Notes: generated by a model from the letters alone, not told the origin. Shown: positions 8,366 through 16,965, numbered from the stretch's first letter. The stretch: DNA of 64,000 nucleotides from Pseudoclavibacter triregionum (GCA_910822395.1 OU365335.1:1426001-1490000), one strand, 5' to 3'. Made by a program: numbers and translations.

Positions 8366-10272
8366 GTGAACTGGGTCCTGGCCTGCGACTTCGGCACGTC
8401 GAACACCACGGCGGCCGAGATCGACGAGGACGGGCGCATCCGCGCGATCGGCCTCGAGGACCAGGGCACCTCGATGCCCTCCGCGGTCTGCCTCACCCCC
8501 TCCGGCACGCGCGTCGGCCAGTCGGCCGTGAACGCCCAGCTCGTCCACCCGGACGGCTTCGAGGCCGCGCCGAAGATGCTCATCGGCCAGGACGACGTCG
8601 TCCTCGGCGGCCGCTTCGTGAAGCCCGAGGAGCTCGTCGAGGCCGTCTACTCGGTCGTCCGCACGACCGCCCTCGCCCGCCACAACGGCCGCGAGCCTCG
8701 CGAGCTCTGGCTCACGCACCCGGTCGCCTGGGCGCCCTCGCAGCTCGAGGTCCTCAAGCGCGGCGCCGAGCGCGCCGGCTTCGACCGCCGGATCATCCGG
8801 ATGGTGCCCGAGCCGATCGCCGCCGCGACGCACTACGCGACCTCACGCTCGATCCAGCCCGGCACCCGCGTCGCCGTCTTCGACTTCGGCGGCGGCACGC
8901 TCGACATCGCCGTGCTCGAGCGCGCGCCCGAGGCCGACGGCGGCTACCGCGTCCTCGCCTACGGCGGCGACCCGCTCCTCGGCGGCCGCTCCTTCGACAA
9001 CCGCCTTCTCGAGTGGGCGCTCCAGACCGCCCGCGAGGCCGGCCAGGGCGACCTCGTCGAGCGCATCGAGAACCCGAAGGACCCGAAGGAGCTCCGCGCG
9101 AAGCTCGCCCTGCGCCGCGCCGTCACGGCCGCGAAGGTCGAGCTCTCGACGCACGCCGACGCCGATATCCCGATGTCGGTCGGCGAGATGGAGCACGTCG
9201 TGACGATCACGCGCGACGAGTACGAGCAGCTCATCTCGGCCGACGTCGAGCGCGGCGGCAAGCTCGTGAAGGACGTCCTCGACCGCGTCGGCGGCGCGAA
9301 GCCGGAGGCGATCTACCTCACCGGCGGCTCGAGCCGCACGCCCGCGATCGCGCGCATGCTCCACCGCGTCACGGGCCTCATTCCCGCGACCTTCGACGAC
9401 CCGAAGCTCGTCGTCTCGGAGGGCGCGCTCCGCGTGCGCCCGGCCGTGACCGTCGGCTCGCAGCAGCGCCCGAACGCGCCCATCCCGGCCATCGGCGCGA
9501 CGCCCGGCGTGCAGGGCCCGCTCCGCCCCGGCGCGCAGGGCCGCCAGGATCTCCGCCCCGCGCCCGGCCCGCGCATGCAGGTGCGCCCCGGCCAGCCCGG
9601 CGGCGGCCAGCGCGTCCGCCCCAGCGCCCCGCCCAGGGCGGCCCCGGCGCGGCGCGTCCCGGCCAGCCCGGGCTGCCGCCGCAGGGCGCCCGCCCGCAGG
9701 GCACCGGACCCGCCGCTCCCGGCGGCCGGACGCAGGCCGGATCGCCCGTCGGCCAGCGCCCCCAGGCCGCGCGCTCGCAGATGTCGGGCCCGGTCGGCCC
9801 CGGCTCGAACCCCTCGCAGGGCGGCCCGGGCGGCCCCGCCTCGCGCCAGATCGGCACGCGAGCGCCCATGTCGATGCCGCGCACGAACCCCTCCGGCCCG
9901 ACGGGCCCCGCCGCGCCGAGCACGCCGAGCGCACCGCGTCCGCTCGCGGGCGCGCCCGCGGCCGCCGCGCCGAAGAAGTCGCGCAAGGGCCTCTGGATCG
10001 CCCTCATCATCGTCGGCGCGATCATCGCCCTGCTCATCATCGCCGAGCTCATCGCCTCGAACATCAAGCGTCAGAACGGCGCGGAGGGGCTCGACGCCCC
10101 CGCCCCGGCCGTCCTCGCCCTCGAGGAGGCGGAGGGCTCGCCGCTCGGTGCCGATCCGCTCGCCGCGTCCCTCACGAGCGAGCCGGCCGCCGACCCCGCC
10201 GCGATCCCGGCGTCGCCCCTCGGCCCCAACGCTGCCGCCGTTCCTCTCGCCCCCGGAGCGGCCGGCGCGTGA
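8366..10272 (+). CDS. Membrane-anchored Hsp70-like ATPase, interrupted by a -1 frameshift
   Basis: GTG at 8366 follows GCGGAGGC. The first frame encodes an actin/Hsp70 ATPase of about 350 residues: DFGTSNT (8-14, phosphate 1), a DFGGGTLD phosphate-2 motif near 173-180 and GGSSRTP near 320-326 (adenosine side). No Hsp70 substrate-binding domain follows; instead there is a Pro/Gly/Gln-rich linker. Within the linker the coding signal moves to the -1 frame around the CCCC runs at 9619-9622 or 9627-9630. That second frame continues the Gln/Pro/Gly-rich linker, has one transmembrane helix (about 9990-10065) after a KKSRK stop-transfer-like patch, and ends at TGA 10272 in a GTGA overlap with the next gene. 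Adding one C restores a single ~635-aa protein. Sequencing error, true mutation and slippage on CCCC all remain possible. Confidence 0.8.
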
Positions 10273-11726
10273 GCATCGACCGCGGCACCCACGTCGCGGA
10301 GCGGATGCGGGGGAGCCTGCGCCTGCTCTGCGACGAGGTCGATCGCGCCGGAGGGCCGCCCGCGCGGCCGATCACCATGGAGATCCGCCGCACCCTCGAC
10401 GAGACCATCCGCCTCGCCGTCGTCGGCCGCGTGAAGGCCGGAAAGTCGACGCTCGTCAACGCCCTCATCGGCAAGCGCGTCGCGCCCACGAGCGAGCGGG
10501 AGTGCACGAAGATCACCACCCACTACCGCTTCGGCAGCCCCGAGCGCGGCGAGCTCGTCCTGCTCGACGGCCGCCGCATCGAGCTGCCCCTGGACGGCGG
10601 ATCGCTGCCCGAGCACCTGCCGGTCGGCGTCGAGGCCGTCTCGCACGCCGTCATCTCGCTCCAGGTCGACTCGCTCCGCGACGTCACCCTCATCGACACC
10701 CCCGGCCTCGCGACGACGACGACCGAGAACGAGGAGACGACCCGCCGCGCCCTCCTCGGACACTCGGGCGCCCGCCAGGCCGACGCGCTCCTCTACGTCT
10801 TCCACAACGTGCCCTACCTCGACGACGTCTCCTTCCTGCAGGAGTGGGGCGCGGTGACCGACAAGCCCGGCGAGTCGGCCGCGAGCGCGATCGGCATCCT
10901 CTCGCACGCCGACCAGGTCGGCGGCTCCCCGTGGGGCGCGGACGACCCGATCGAGCTCGCCCGGAAGCAGGCGCGCGACATCGCGAAGCTCCACGGCGCC
11001 CAGCTCGGCACGGTCGTCCCCGTCGCGGGCCGGATGGCCGAGGCCGCGGAGACCGGCCTCATCCGCGAGCGCGACGCCCGCAGCCTCGCCTCGCTCGCCG
11101 GCGTCGACGACTTCGACCTCGAGCTGCGCGACCCGGAGGACAAGGACGCCCGCTGCGGTGAGCTCTCCGGCGCCGAGCTCGCGAACCTCGTCGACCTCGT
11201 CGGCGAGTACGGCCTCCGCTACGGACGGCAGGCGGCGGGGGAGGGCAGCCGCGCCCTCTCGGCGTGGATGCGCGACCGCTCCGGCATCGAGGACGTCCAC
11301 CGCGCCCTCCGCGACCGCTATGTCGGCCGCGCCCAGTTCGTGAAGGTGCGCGCCGGCCTCAACCAGCTCGACCGGCTCGCGTGGGCCTGGGGCGCCCCGC
11401 CGCGCCTCAAGGAGCTTGTCGCCGAGGCGCGCCTGCGCGAGGAGTTCCACCCGATCCGCGAGCTCGACGCGCTCGAGCGCCTCTCGGCCGTCGCGCCGCA
11501 GCACGAGCTCGTGGGCCTGCTCGACCGGCAGCTCTCCGCCCGAGACGACGCGGATCGCCTCGGCGTGCCCGCGGGATCGCAGGAGGCCGTGAAGCGGGCC
11601 GCCCTCGAGCGCGTCTCGCAGGCCCGCCGCGCGATGCTCGTGAGCTCGGCGCCGCTCATCCAGCACGCCTGCCGCGTGCTCGAGCGATCCTTCACGATCA
11701 TCGCGAAGCGCGCCTCGCAGGCGTAG
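10269..11726 (+). CDS. Dynamin-like GTPase, IniC-like partner
   Basis: A 485 aa dynamin-family GTPase with G1 GRVKAGKST (53-61), a switch-I Thr in the following ERECTKITT stretch, G3 DTPG (about 141-144) and SHAD in place of the usual G4 T/NKxD. No transmembrane hairpin is visible, unlike the first dynamin of the module, so it may be recruited to membrane as a heterotypic partner. Size matches mycobacterial IniC (about 490 aa). Translation starts at a GTG inside the stop of the Hsp70-like gene (GTGA), indicating tight coupling. If the upstream frameshift is real, ribosomes in the first Hsp70 frame would read on out of phase through this gene to 11161, which would impair the coupling. Confidence 0.88.
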   Translation: MSIDRGTHVAERMRGSLRLLCDEVDRAGGPPARPITMEIRRTLDETIRLAVVGRVKAGKSTLVNALIGKRVAPTSERECTKITTHYRFGSPERGELVLLDGRRIELPLDGGSLPEHLPVGVEAVSHAVISLQVDSLRDVTLIDTPGLATTTTENEETTRRALLGHSGARQADALLYVFHNVPYLDDVSFLQEWGAVTDKPGESAASAIGILSHADQVGGSPWGADDPIELARKQARDIAKLHGAQLGTVVPVAGRMAEAAETGLIRERDARSLASLAGVDDFDLELRDPEDKDARCGELSGAELANLVDLVGEYGLRYGRQAAGEGSRALSAWMRDRSGIEDVHRALRDRYVGRAQFVKVRAGLNQLDRLAWAWGAPPRLKELVAEARLREEFHPIRELDALERLSAVAPQHELVGLLDRQLSARDDADRLGVPAGSQEAVKRAALERVSQARRAMLVSSAPLIQHACRVLERSFTIIAKRASQA

Positions 11727-11812
11727 GCGCACCGTCCTCGGCCGACGCCGGCCGCGCTGACGACGCTGCTCGCTCTGCCCGCGCACGGGCATCGCCCTCC
11801 CCCGAACGCGAA

Positions 11813-11846
11813 GAGCGCCCCGGCCCCCGAGGGGACCGGAGCGCTC
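11813..11846. terminator. Bidirectional hairpin between convergent genes
   Basis: Two 15-nt arms pair with two mismatches around a CGAG loop. It separates the dynamin gene (plus) from the calcium-loop gene (minus). No T-run. Confidence 0.6.
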
Positions 11847-11870
11847 CGGCGACCGCGCCAGGCGGGCGGC

Positions 11871-12641
11871 CTAGAGGTAGGTGGTGGCGTCCGAGTAGCC
11901 GTCGCCGTCGACATCCGTCTGGATCTCGTCGACGTAGCCGTCGCCGTCGTTGTCGGTGTAGGAGGTGTCGGTCCAGCCGTCGCCGTCGCGGTCGACGTCG
12001 ATGATGTCGGCCACGCCGTCGCCGTCGAGGTCCGTCGAGAGCGTCTCCTGGTAGCCGTCGCCGTCCTCGTCCGTGTAGACGTAGTCGGCCACGCCGTCGG
12101 CGTTCGTGTCGACGAGCTCCTGCGAGTAGTGGACGCCGTCCGAGAGGTTGTCGCGGAAGAAGTCCATGGCGCCCTGGTTGATGGTGCCGTTCGTCGCGTC
12201 GGTCATCGCGAAGTCCGAGGAGTGGGCGGCCGTCGAGAACTCGGCCTCCGTGGCCGAGTCGCCGTCCGAGCTCGCGCTGTTCGAGAAGTACGAGGTGACG
12301 GCGTCGACCGAGGACGAGTCCGACGAGTCCGACGAGACGTCCGAGGCCGAGTCGGCGGCGTCGGAGGAGTCGTAGGACGAGGTGGTCGAGGAGTACGAGC
12401 CGTAGTCGCCCGACCACTCGCCGTAGGGGTCGAAGAACGACTGGCCGCTGTAGTCGTCGATGCCGTTCTCGTTCCAGTCGTAGTAGAACTCGTCGACGTA
12501 GCCGTCGTAGTCGGTGTCGACGTCCCAGGCGTCGATCCAGCCGTCGTCGTCGAGGTCATAGGCGATCGTCTCCGCGATGCCGTCGCCGTCGGCGTCCCAG
12601 GTGGAGGAGTTCCAGTACGTGTCGTCGTAGTAGTAGCTCAT
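11871..12641 (-). CDS. Cytosolic acidic protein with ten 13-residue DxDGDG calcium-type loops
   Basis: The 256 aa protein starts MSYYYDD and has no signal peptide or membrane segment. Ten 13-residue repeats of consensus DxDGDGxxDxxxx form two blocks: four at residues 16-67 and six at 178-256. Between them is a Ser/Asp/Tyr-rich linker with one possible helix (AMDFFRDNL). The pattern equals the Ca2+-binding loop of EF-hand-like and thrombospondin type-3 repeats, which are normally extracytoplasmic; here export signals are absent. The start was chosen where the acidic repeats begin and upstream sequence turns non-coding; AGCGGAACC precedes the ATG. It is transcribed toward the dynamin module and follows a second loop protein. 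The function is unknown; a Ca2+-sensitive scaffold for the neighbouring GTPases is speculation. Confidence 0.8.
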   Translation of the reverse strand: MSYYYDDTYWNSSTWDADGDGIAETIAYDLDDDGWIDAWDVDTDYDGYVDEFYYDWNENGIDDYSGQSFFDPYGEWSGDYGSYSSTTSSYDSSDAADSASDVSSDSSDSSSVDAVTSYFSNSASSDGDSATEAEFSTAAHSSDFAMTDATNGTINQGAMDFFRDNLSDGVHYSQELVDTNADGVADYVYTDEDGDGYQETLSTDLDGDGVADIIDVDRDGDGWTDTSYTDNDGDGYVDEIQTDVDGDGYSDATTYL

Positions 12642-12833
12642 GGTTCCGCTCGCTTTCGTGGTGCCAGGTGGTGCGGTCATCTCTTTGATGCCGCGGGGCC
12701 GTGGAAAGTTCCGGCGGGCCGCGGAGTCGTCCTCGAGGATGACTCGAGAGCGAAGCGGAGCCGTTTCGGAACATTCTTCGGCCTGGGATGAACGGAAGGC
12801 AACGGACCGGAGTCGGATCTCCGGGCACGACGA

Positions 12834-12868
12834 GGCGGGGCCCGGATCGCCTGGATCCGGGCCCCGCC
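12834..12868. terminator. Perfect 15-bp hairpin after the second calcium-loop gene
   Basis: GGCGGGGCCCGGATC pairs perfectly with its complement around a 5-nt loop, 19 nt beyond the stop at 12887. It separates the two loop-protein genes, so each probably has its own transcript. Confidence 0.7.
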
Positions 12869-12886
12869 CTGAAGCTCGCGCTCGCG

Positions 12887-13474
12887 CTAGAAGAGCTCGC
12901 CGCCGGCAGCGCCGTCGTCGGCCATGCTGTCGTCCGCGAGGCCGTCGTCGAAGGACTCCGCGCCGAGGGAGCCGTCGTCGGAGGCCGTCCACGCCTCGTC
13001 GGCGAAGGCGTCGCCGGCGTGCTCGTCCGCGGAGGCCTCGGCGAAGGCGTCCGGCTGCTCGTCGGACCGCCCGTCGCCGTCGAGGTCGGCGGATGCCTCG
13101 TGCTGCGGGTCGCCGGAGACCGCGGGCTCCTGGTCGTCCGGGATGCCGTCGCCATCGAGGTCGACGACCTCGGCGTCCGGGTCGACCTCGAAGCCGTGGA
13201 AGAAGTCCTCGAGGCCGCGGACGATGCCCTCGATGGCCTCGGTGATGCTCGCCGCGAACTCGGCGAGGAGGTCGTCGCCCGCGGGCTCGGCGCTGAAGGC
13301 CGTGTCGAGCATGGCGTCCCACGTGGCGTCGTCGAGGGCCGGCGGCTCGCCGAGGACGCTCGGCTCCGAGGCCGGGTCGTCGACGCCGGCGTCCGCGACC
13401 GAGGCGTCGGCCGCGAAGGCGCCGGCGAGCTCGTCGCCGTCGTACTCGGCGGCGAAGGCGTCGTAGTCGGTCAT
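12887..13474 (-). CDS. Acidic cytosolic protein with two DLDGDG loops
   Basis: The 195 aa protein (MTDYDAFAAEYDGDE...) is very rich in Asp, Ala and Glu and lacks a signal peptide or membrane helix. A central segment, LLAEFAASITEAIEGIVRGLEDFFHG (described in parts: residues about 75-100), looks like an amphipathic helix. Two calcium-type loops, DLDGDGIPDDQ and DLDGDGRSDEQ, follow it. It shares with the downstream loop protein a CGGAACC leader motif just before the ATG, suggesting common translational features or duplication. It is divergent from the sigma factor gene. I do not recognise a named family. Confidence 0.75.
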   Translation of the reverse strand: MTDYDAFAAEYDGDELAGAFAADASVADAGVDDPASEPSVLGEPPALDDATWDAMLDTAFSAEPAGDDLLAEFAASITEAIEGIVRGLEDFFHGFEVDPDAEVVDLDGDGIPDDQEPAVSGDPQHEASADLDGDGRSDEQPDAFAEASADEHAGDAFADEAWTASDDGSLGAESFDDGLADDSMADDGAAGGELF

Positions 13475-13495
13475 CTCGGTTCCGTTCGTGCAGAG

Positions 13496-13520
13496 CGCCG
13501 CGGGTGGGTGGCCCGCGGCG
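13496..13520 (-). promoter_or_regulatory. 9-bp hairpin in the presumed leader of the two-loop protein gene
   Basis: CGCCGCGGG and CCCGCGGCG flank a 7-nt loop, 21 nt upstream of the ATG. It may be a leader structure or chance GC symmetry. Confidence 0.35.
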
Positions 13521-13614
13521 CGTGGCGGTGCTGAGGAGCGTGGTCGTCGGCCCGTCCCGCCCCGCCGCGCCTGCGGCCGAGGGGATCGGACGTCGATTGG
13601 ATGCGGCGTGGGGC

Positions 13615-13625
13615 GGAAATGTTCC
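13615..13625. promoter_or_regulatory. GGAAATGTTCC palindrome between divergent genes
   Basis: A perfect GGAA-N3-TTCC palindrome lies 141 nt before the two-loop protein gene and 142 nt before the sigma gene. A related TCGGAACATT stretch lies near 12769-12780 upstream of the other loop gene. Candidate regulator site only. Confidence 0.3.
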
Positions 13626-13738
13626 CGATTCGTCCGGATTCCTCCGGGCGGCTCGTCGCGAGCGCCCCGAGAGGGCATCCGGATGCCGTCCCCTCCGCGT
13701 CGGACCACGGGCTGATGCGCCGCGTCACCGCGATGCAG

Positions 13739-13744
13739 TAGCTT
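13739..13744 (+). promoter_or_regulatory. Possible -10 element of the ECF sigma gene
   Basis: TAGCTT lies 23 nt before the GTG, leaving room for a short leader that contains AGGAGGGG (13757-13764). Confidence 0.35.
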
Positions 13745-13767
13745 CCCACGAGATCAGGAGGGGACGC

Positions 13768-14301
13768 GTGCCGAAGACCGAGGCGGAGCTGCTCGCACTC
13801 GCCAAGCAGGGCGACCGGGCCGCGTTCAACGCGCTCGTCGCGCCGTACCGGGATCGCCTCTGGGCCGTGTGCCTGCGCACCACCCGCCACCGCGCCGATG
13901 CGGAGGACGCGCTTCAGGACTGCCTCATCGCCGTCTGGCAGAACCTCGACAAGTTCCGCGGCGAGGCCGGCGTCGCGACGTGGATGTTCCGCATCGCCGC
14001 GAACGCCTCGCTCGCCGTCGTCCGCCGTCGCCGCGAGGTCGTGCCCCACGACGACACGGCCTTCGAGAACGAGAACCCTTCGCGCGATCACGCGGGCTCG
14101 GTCGCCGACCGGGATCGCGTGCAGCGCGCGCTCAAGGTGCTGCCGGAGGACTTTCGCGTCGCGCTCGTGCTCCGCGAGTACGGCGACTACTCGTACCAGC
14201 AGATCGCCGACTACCAGCAGGTGTCGATCCAGACGGTGAAGAGCCGCCTCAACCGCGCGCGCACGATGATGGCGCGCGAGCTCGGATCGCTCGAGGGCTG
14301 A
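13768..14301 (+). CDS. ECF-type RNA polymerase sigma factor
   Basis: A 177 aa two-domain sigma factor. Region 2 covers about residues 19-80 (FNALVAPYRDRLW ... DAEDALQDCLIAVW ... WMFRIAANASL), region 4 about 125-170 (LPEDFRVALVLREYGDYSYQQIADYQQ followed by VKSRLNRARTMM). GTG start is set by AGGAGGGG four nt upstream. No anti-sigma gene lies next to it: downstream is a convergent methyltransferase, upstream the divergent calcium-loop genes and the dynamin module. It may be controlled by expression level or by an unlinked partner. Inference: it could control the neighbouring loop-protein genes. Confidence 0.92.
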   Translation: MPKTEAELLALAKQGDRAAFNALVAPYRDRLWAVCLRTTRHRADAEDALQDCLIAVWQNLDKFRGEAGVATWMFRIAANASLAVVRRRREVVPHDDTAFENENPSRDHAGSVADRDRVQRALKVLPEDFRVALVLREYGDYSYQQIADYQQVSIQTVKSRLNRARTMMARELGSLEG

Positions 14302-14347
14302 GCTCCCTCGAGGCCCGGCTGCCTCGGGGGCCCGAGGCGGCCGGAGC

Positions 14348-15037
14348 CTACGCCTCGCGGCGTGCGAGGACGACGAGATCCTCGAAGACGTGCGGCTCGC
14401 CCGCGCGCGTGACGCCGTCGCGGAGGCGCAGCTCCGCGAGCTCGATCGTCAACCCCGGGGCGTCGAGGCCCGCGGCGCGGATCTCGTCGGCGGGCTCGAG
14501 GCGCTCGGCGGGGCCGCCGTGGCGATCGGCGTGCTGCTCGGCGTGCGAGGTGAGGAGCATCCGCCCGCCCGGCGCGACGAGGTCGCGGGCGGCGCGGAGG
14601 ACCTCCTCGCGCGGGAAGCCCACCTTGGAGTGGAGGAAGCTCGCCGTCGCGAGCTCGACCGGCGCGAGGCCGAGGCCGGCGAGCGTCGGCGCGACCTCGA
14701 GGAAGTCCCCGGCGAGGAAGCGCGCGGCGCCTTCGGGGAGGCCGCGCGCGGCGGCCTCGGCGCGGGCGCGGGCGACCGCGGTGGGGGAGACGTCGACGCC
14801 GAGGGCATGCCATCCCCGCTCGGCGAGCCAGAGGACGTCGCCGCCCTCGCCGCAGCCGACGTCGAGCGCGCCGCCGGGCTCGAGGCCCGCGGCCACCGAC
14901 TCGAGGACGGCGTCCACGCGGCCGGACCACAGGCGCTCGCGCTCGGAGTAGCGGGACTCCCAGTGCTCGACGAGGCTCGGCTCGGTCTCATCCGTCGACT
15001 CAGCGCCCTCGGCGCTCGCGTGCTCGTGCCCGTGCAT
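14348..15037 (-). CDS. Class I SAM-dependent methyltransferase
   Basis: 229 aa. SAM motif I is ALDVGCGEGGDVLWLAERG (about residues 57-75), followed by an acidic VDVSPTAV motif II and a FLAGDFLEV motif. The overall look is that of TehB/thiopurine-type small-molecule methyltransferases, with EHWESRYSERERLWSGR before motif I. The substrate cannot be deduced. GAAGGAGAC lies just upstream of the ATG at 15037. The ABC-F gene ends 23 nt upstream (15061), so the two probably form a transcript, although functional linkage is not obvious. Confidence 0.85.
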   Translation of the reverse strand: MHGHEHASAEGAESTDETEPSLVEHWESRYSERERLWSGRVDAVLESVAAGLEPGGALDVGCGEGGDVLWLAERGWHALGVDVSPTAVARARAEAAARGLPEGAARFLAGDFLEVAPTLAGLGLAPVELATASFLHSKVGFPREEVLRAARDLVAPGGRMLLTSHAEQHADRHGGPAERLEPADEIRAAGLDAPGLTIELAELRLRDGVTRAGEPHVFEDLVVLARREA

Positions 15038-15060
15038 CTCGTCTCCTTCGTCCCGGACGC

Positions 15061-16953
15061 CTAGCCGCCGAGCTGCTCGCCGAGCTCGAGCCACCGCTCC
15101 TCGAGCGTCGACTGCTCCTCGACGAGGCCGTCCCGCTCGGCCGCGAGCGCCGCGAGGCCCTCGAAGTCGCCGTGGTCGTGCGCGGCCATCCGGTCGTCGA
15201 GCTCGCCGAGGAGCGACTCGAGCTTGCCGAGGCGCCGGTCGATCGAGGCGAGCTCCTTCTCGGCGGTACGTCGCTCGGCGCCCGAGAGCTGGGGCGCGGT
15301 CGGCGCGGACGACGAAGGTGCCGAAGATGACGTCGCGCCGGCGCTCGCCGGGGCCGTGGCCGACGACGATCCGCCGCCCGTCCCGCCGCCCGCCGCCGTC
15401 GGGTGCGTCGCGCGATCGGCCGCCGTCGCCGCCGCGCCGCCCGCCGCCTCCTCGCGCGCCCGCAGGCGCAGGTACTCGTCGACGCCGCCGGGCAGGTGCC
15501 GCAGGCCCTTCTGCCACACCGCGTACTGCTGGTCCGTCACGCGCTCGAGCAGGTAGCGGTCGTGCGAGACGACGAGGAGCGTGCCGGGCCACGAGTCGAG
15601 GAGGTCCTCCATCGCAGCGAGCATGTCGGTGTCGAGGTCGTTCGTCGGCTCGTCGAGGATGAGCACGTTGGGCTCGTCGAGGAGGATGAGCAGCAGCTGC
15701 AGGCGCCGCCGCTGGCCGCCCGAGAGGTCCTTGATCGCCGTCGAGAGCTGCGGGCTCGTGAAGCCGAGCCGCTCGAGCAGCTGGGAGGGCGAGAGCTCCT
15801 TGCCGCCGGCGACGTAGCTCGTCTTCACGCGGGCGATGACCTCGCGCACCATGTCGTCGGCGTGGTCGTCGAGCTCGGCGAGGCGCTGCGAGAGCGTCGC
15901 GATCTTCACCGTCTTGCCGCGCTTCACGCGTCCGCTCGTCGGCTCGATCTCGCCCGAGATGAGCTTGAGGAGGGTCGACTTGCCGGCGCCGTTCACGCCG
16001 AGGATGCCCGTGCGCTCGCCCGGGGCGATGCGCCACTCGATGCCGCGGAGGATCTCCTTCTCGCCGAAGCTGACGCCGGCCTCGAGGAGGTCGACGACGT
16101 CCTTCCCCAGGCGCGCGGTCGCCATCTGGGCGAGCTCGATCGAGTTGCGGACGGGCGGGACGTCCTCGATGAGCTGGTTCGCGGCCTCGATGCGGAACTT
16201 CGGCTTGGAGGTGCGGGCGGGCGCGCCGCGGCGCAGCCACGCGAGCTCCTTCCGCATGAGGTTCTGGCGCTTCTCCTCGGCGGCGGCGGCCTGGCGATCC
16301 CGCTCGACGCGCTGGAGGATGTACGCCGCGTAGCCGCCCTCGAAGGGCTCGAGGATGCGGTCGTGCACCTCCCAGGTGTCGGTGCAGACCGCGTCGAGGA
16401 ACCAGCGGTCGTGGGTGACGACGACGAGACCGCCCGCGGTCTTCGACCAGCGCCGGTTGAGGTGCTCGGCGAGCCAGGCGATGCCCTCGACGTCGAGGTG
16501 GTTCGTGGGCTCGTCGAGGAGGAGGATGTCCCACTCGCCGGTGAGCAGGGCCGCGAGCGCGACGCGGCGCTGCTGGCCGCCCGAGAGGTCGCCGATGCGC
16601 GCGTGCCAGTCGAGGTCGCCGACGAGGCCGCGGATGACGTCGCGCACCTTCGGGTCGCCCGCCCACTCGTGCTCGGGGCGGTCGCCGACGATCGCGGCGC
16701 CGACCTCGAGCTCGGGGTCGAGGGTGTCGCCCTGGTCGAGCATCCCGATCGTCACGCCGCGGCGGACGGTCACCTGCCCGGAGTCGGGCTCGATGCGGCC
16801 GGCGAGGAGCTTGAGGAGCGTCGACTTGCCGTCGCCGTTGCGGCCGACGATGCCGATGCGGTCGCCCTCGGCGATGCCGATCGTCACGGAGTCGAAGACG
16901 ACGCGGGTCGGGAACTCGAGATGGAGCGCTTCCGCGCCGAGGAGATGGGCCAC
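15061..16953 (-). CDS. ABC-F family ATPase, Uup-like
   Basis: The 630 aa cytosolic protein has two ABC domains and no membrane segments. Walker A motifs are GRNGDGKST (37-45) and GVNGAGKST (about 325); both halves have LSGGQ signatures, [11 protein letters not shown] and [11 protein letters not shown] Walker B motifs, and switch His residues (VVVTHD, LVVSHD). A charged linker, Ser/Thr/Ala-rich tether and C-terminal coiled coil (about 560-630) resemble Uup, whose tail binds DNA or ribosomes. ABC-F proteins act in the ribosomal E site to resolve stalled translation. Start GTG at 16953 follows TACCCT by 6 nt. In relatives this gene follows ispE; here the dynamin module lies between. Confidence 0.9.
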   Translation of the reverse strand: MAHLLGAEALHLEFPTRVVFDSVTIGIAEGDRIGIVGRNGDGKSTLLKLLAGRIEPDSGQVTVRRGVTIGMLDQGDTLDPELEVGAAIVGDRPEHEWAGDPKVRDVIRGLVGDLDWHARIGDLSGGQQRRVALAALLTGEWDILLLDEPTNHLDVEGIAWLAEHLNRRWSKTAGGLVVVTHDRWFLDAVCTDTWEVHDRILEPFEGGYAAYILQRVERDRQAAAAEEKRQNLMRKELAWLRRGAPARTSKPKFRIEAANQLIEDVPPVRNSIELAQMATARLGKDVVDLLEAGVSFGEKEILRGIEWRIAPGERTGILGVNGAGKSTLLKLISGEIEPTSGRVKRGKTVKIATLSQRLAELDDHADDMVREVIARVKTSYVAGGKELSPSQLLERLGFTSPQLSTAIKDLSGGQRRRLQLLLILLDEPNVLILDEPTNDLDTDMLAAMEDLLDSWPGTLLVVSHDRYLLERVTDQQYAVWQKGLRHLPGGVDEYLRLRAREEAAGGAAATAADRATHPTAAGGGTGGGSSSATAPASAGATSSSAPSSSAPTAPQLSGAERRTAEKELASIDRRLGKLESLLGELDDRMAAHDHGDFEGLAALAAERDGLVEEQSTLEERWLELGEQLGG

Positions 16954-16959
16954 CCACCG

Positions 16960-16965
16960 AGGGTA
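16960..16965 (-). promoter_or_regulatory. -10 element, leaderless, ABC-F gene
   Basis: TACCCT on the minus strand, 6 nt before the GTG at 16953. Confidence 0.5.

Noticed and set aside
10273-11161. Extension of the first Hsp70 frame through the second dynamin gene
   Set aside because: Translation there is Arg/Pro/Ser low-complexity with no domain; the overlapping frame has clear GTPase motifs. Kept only as a consequence of the frameshift.
12642-13322. Upstream extension of the ten-loop protein to 13322
   Set aside because: The extension crosses a perfect hairpin and lies antisense-offset to the second loop gene; acidic coding character begins only at 12641.
13496-13520. Riboswitch in the loop-gene leader
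   Set aside because: A single 9-bp hairpin with no conserved aptamer sequence that I recognise.
6281-14301. Mobile element or prophage
   Set aside because: No transposase, integrase, terminal repeats or tRNA-linked duplication; base composition resembles the flanks.
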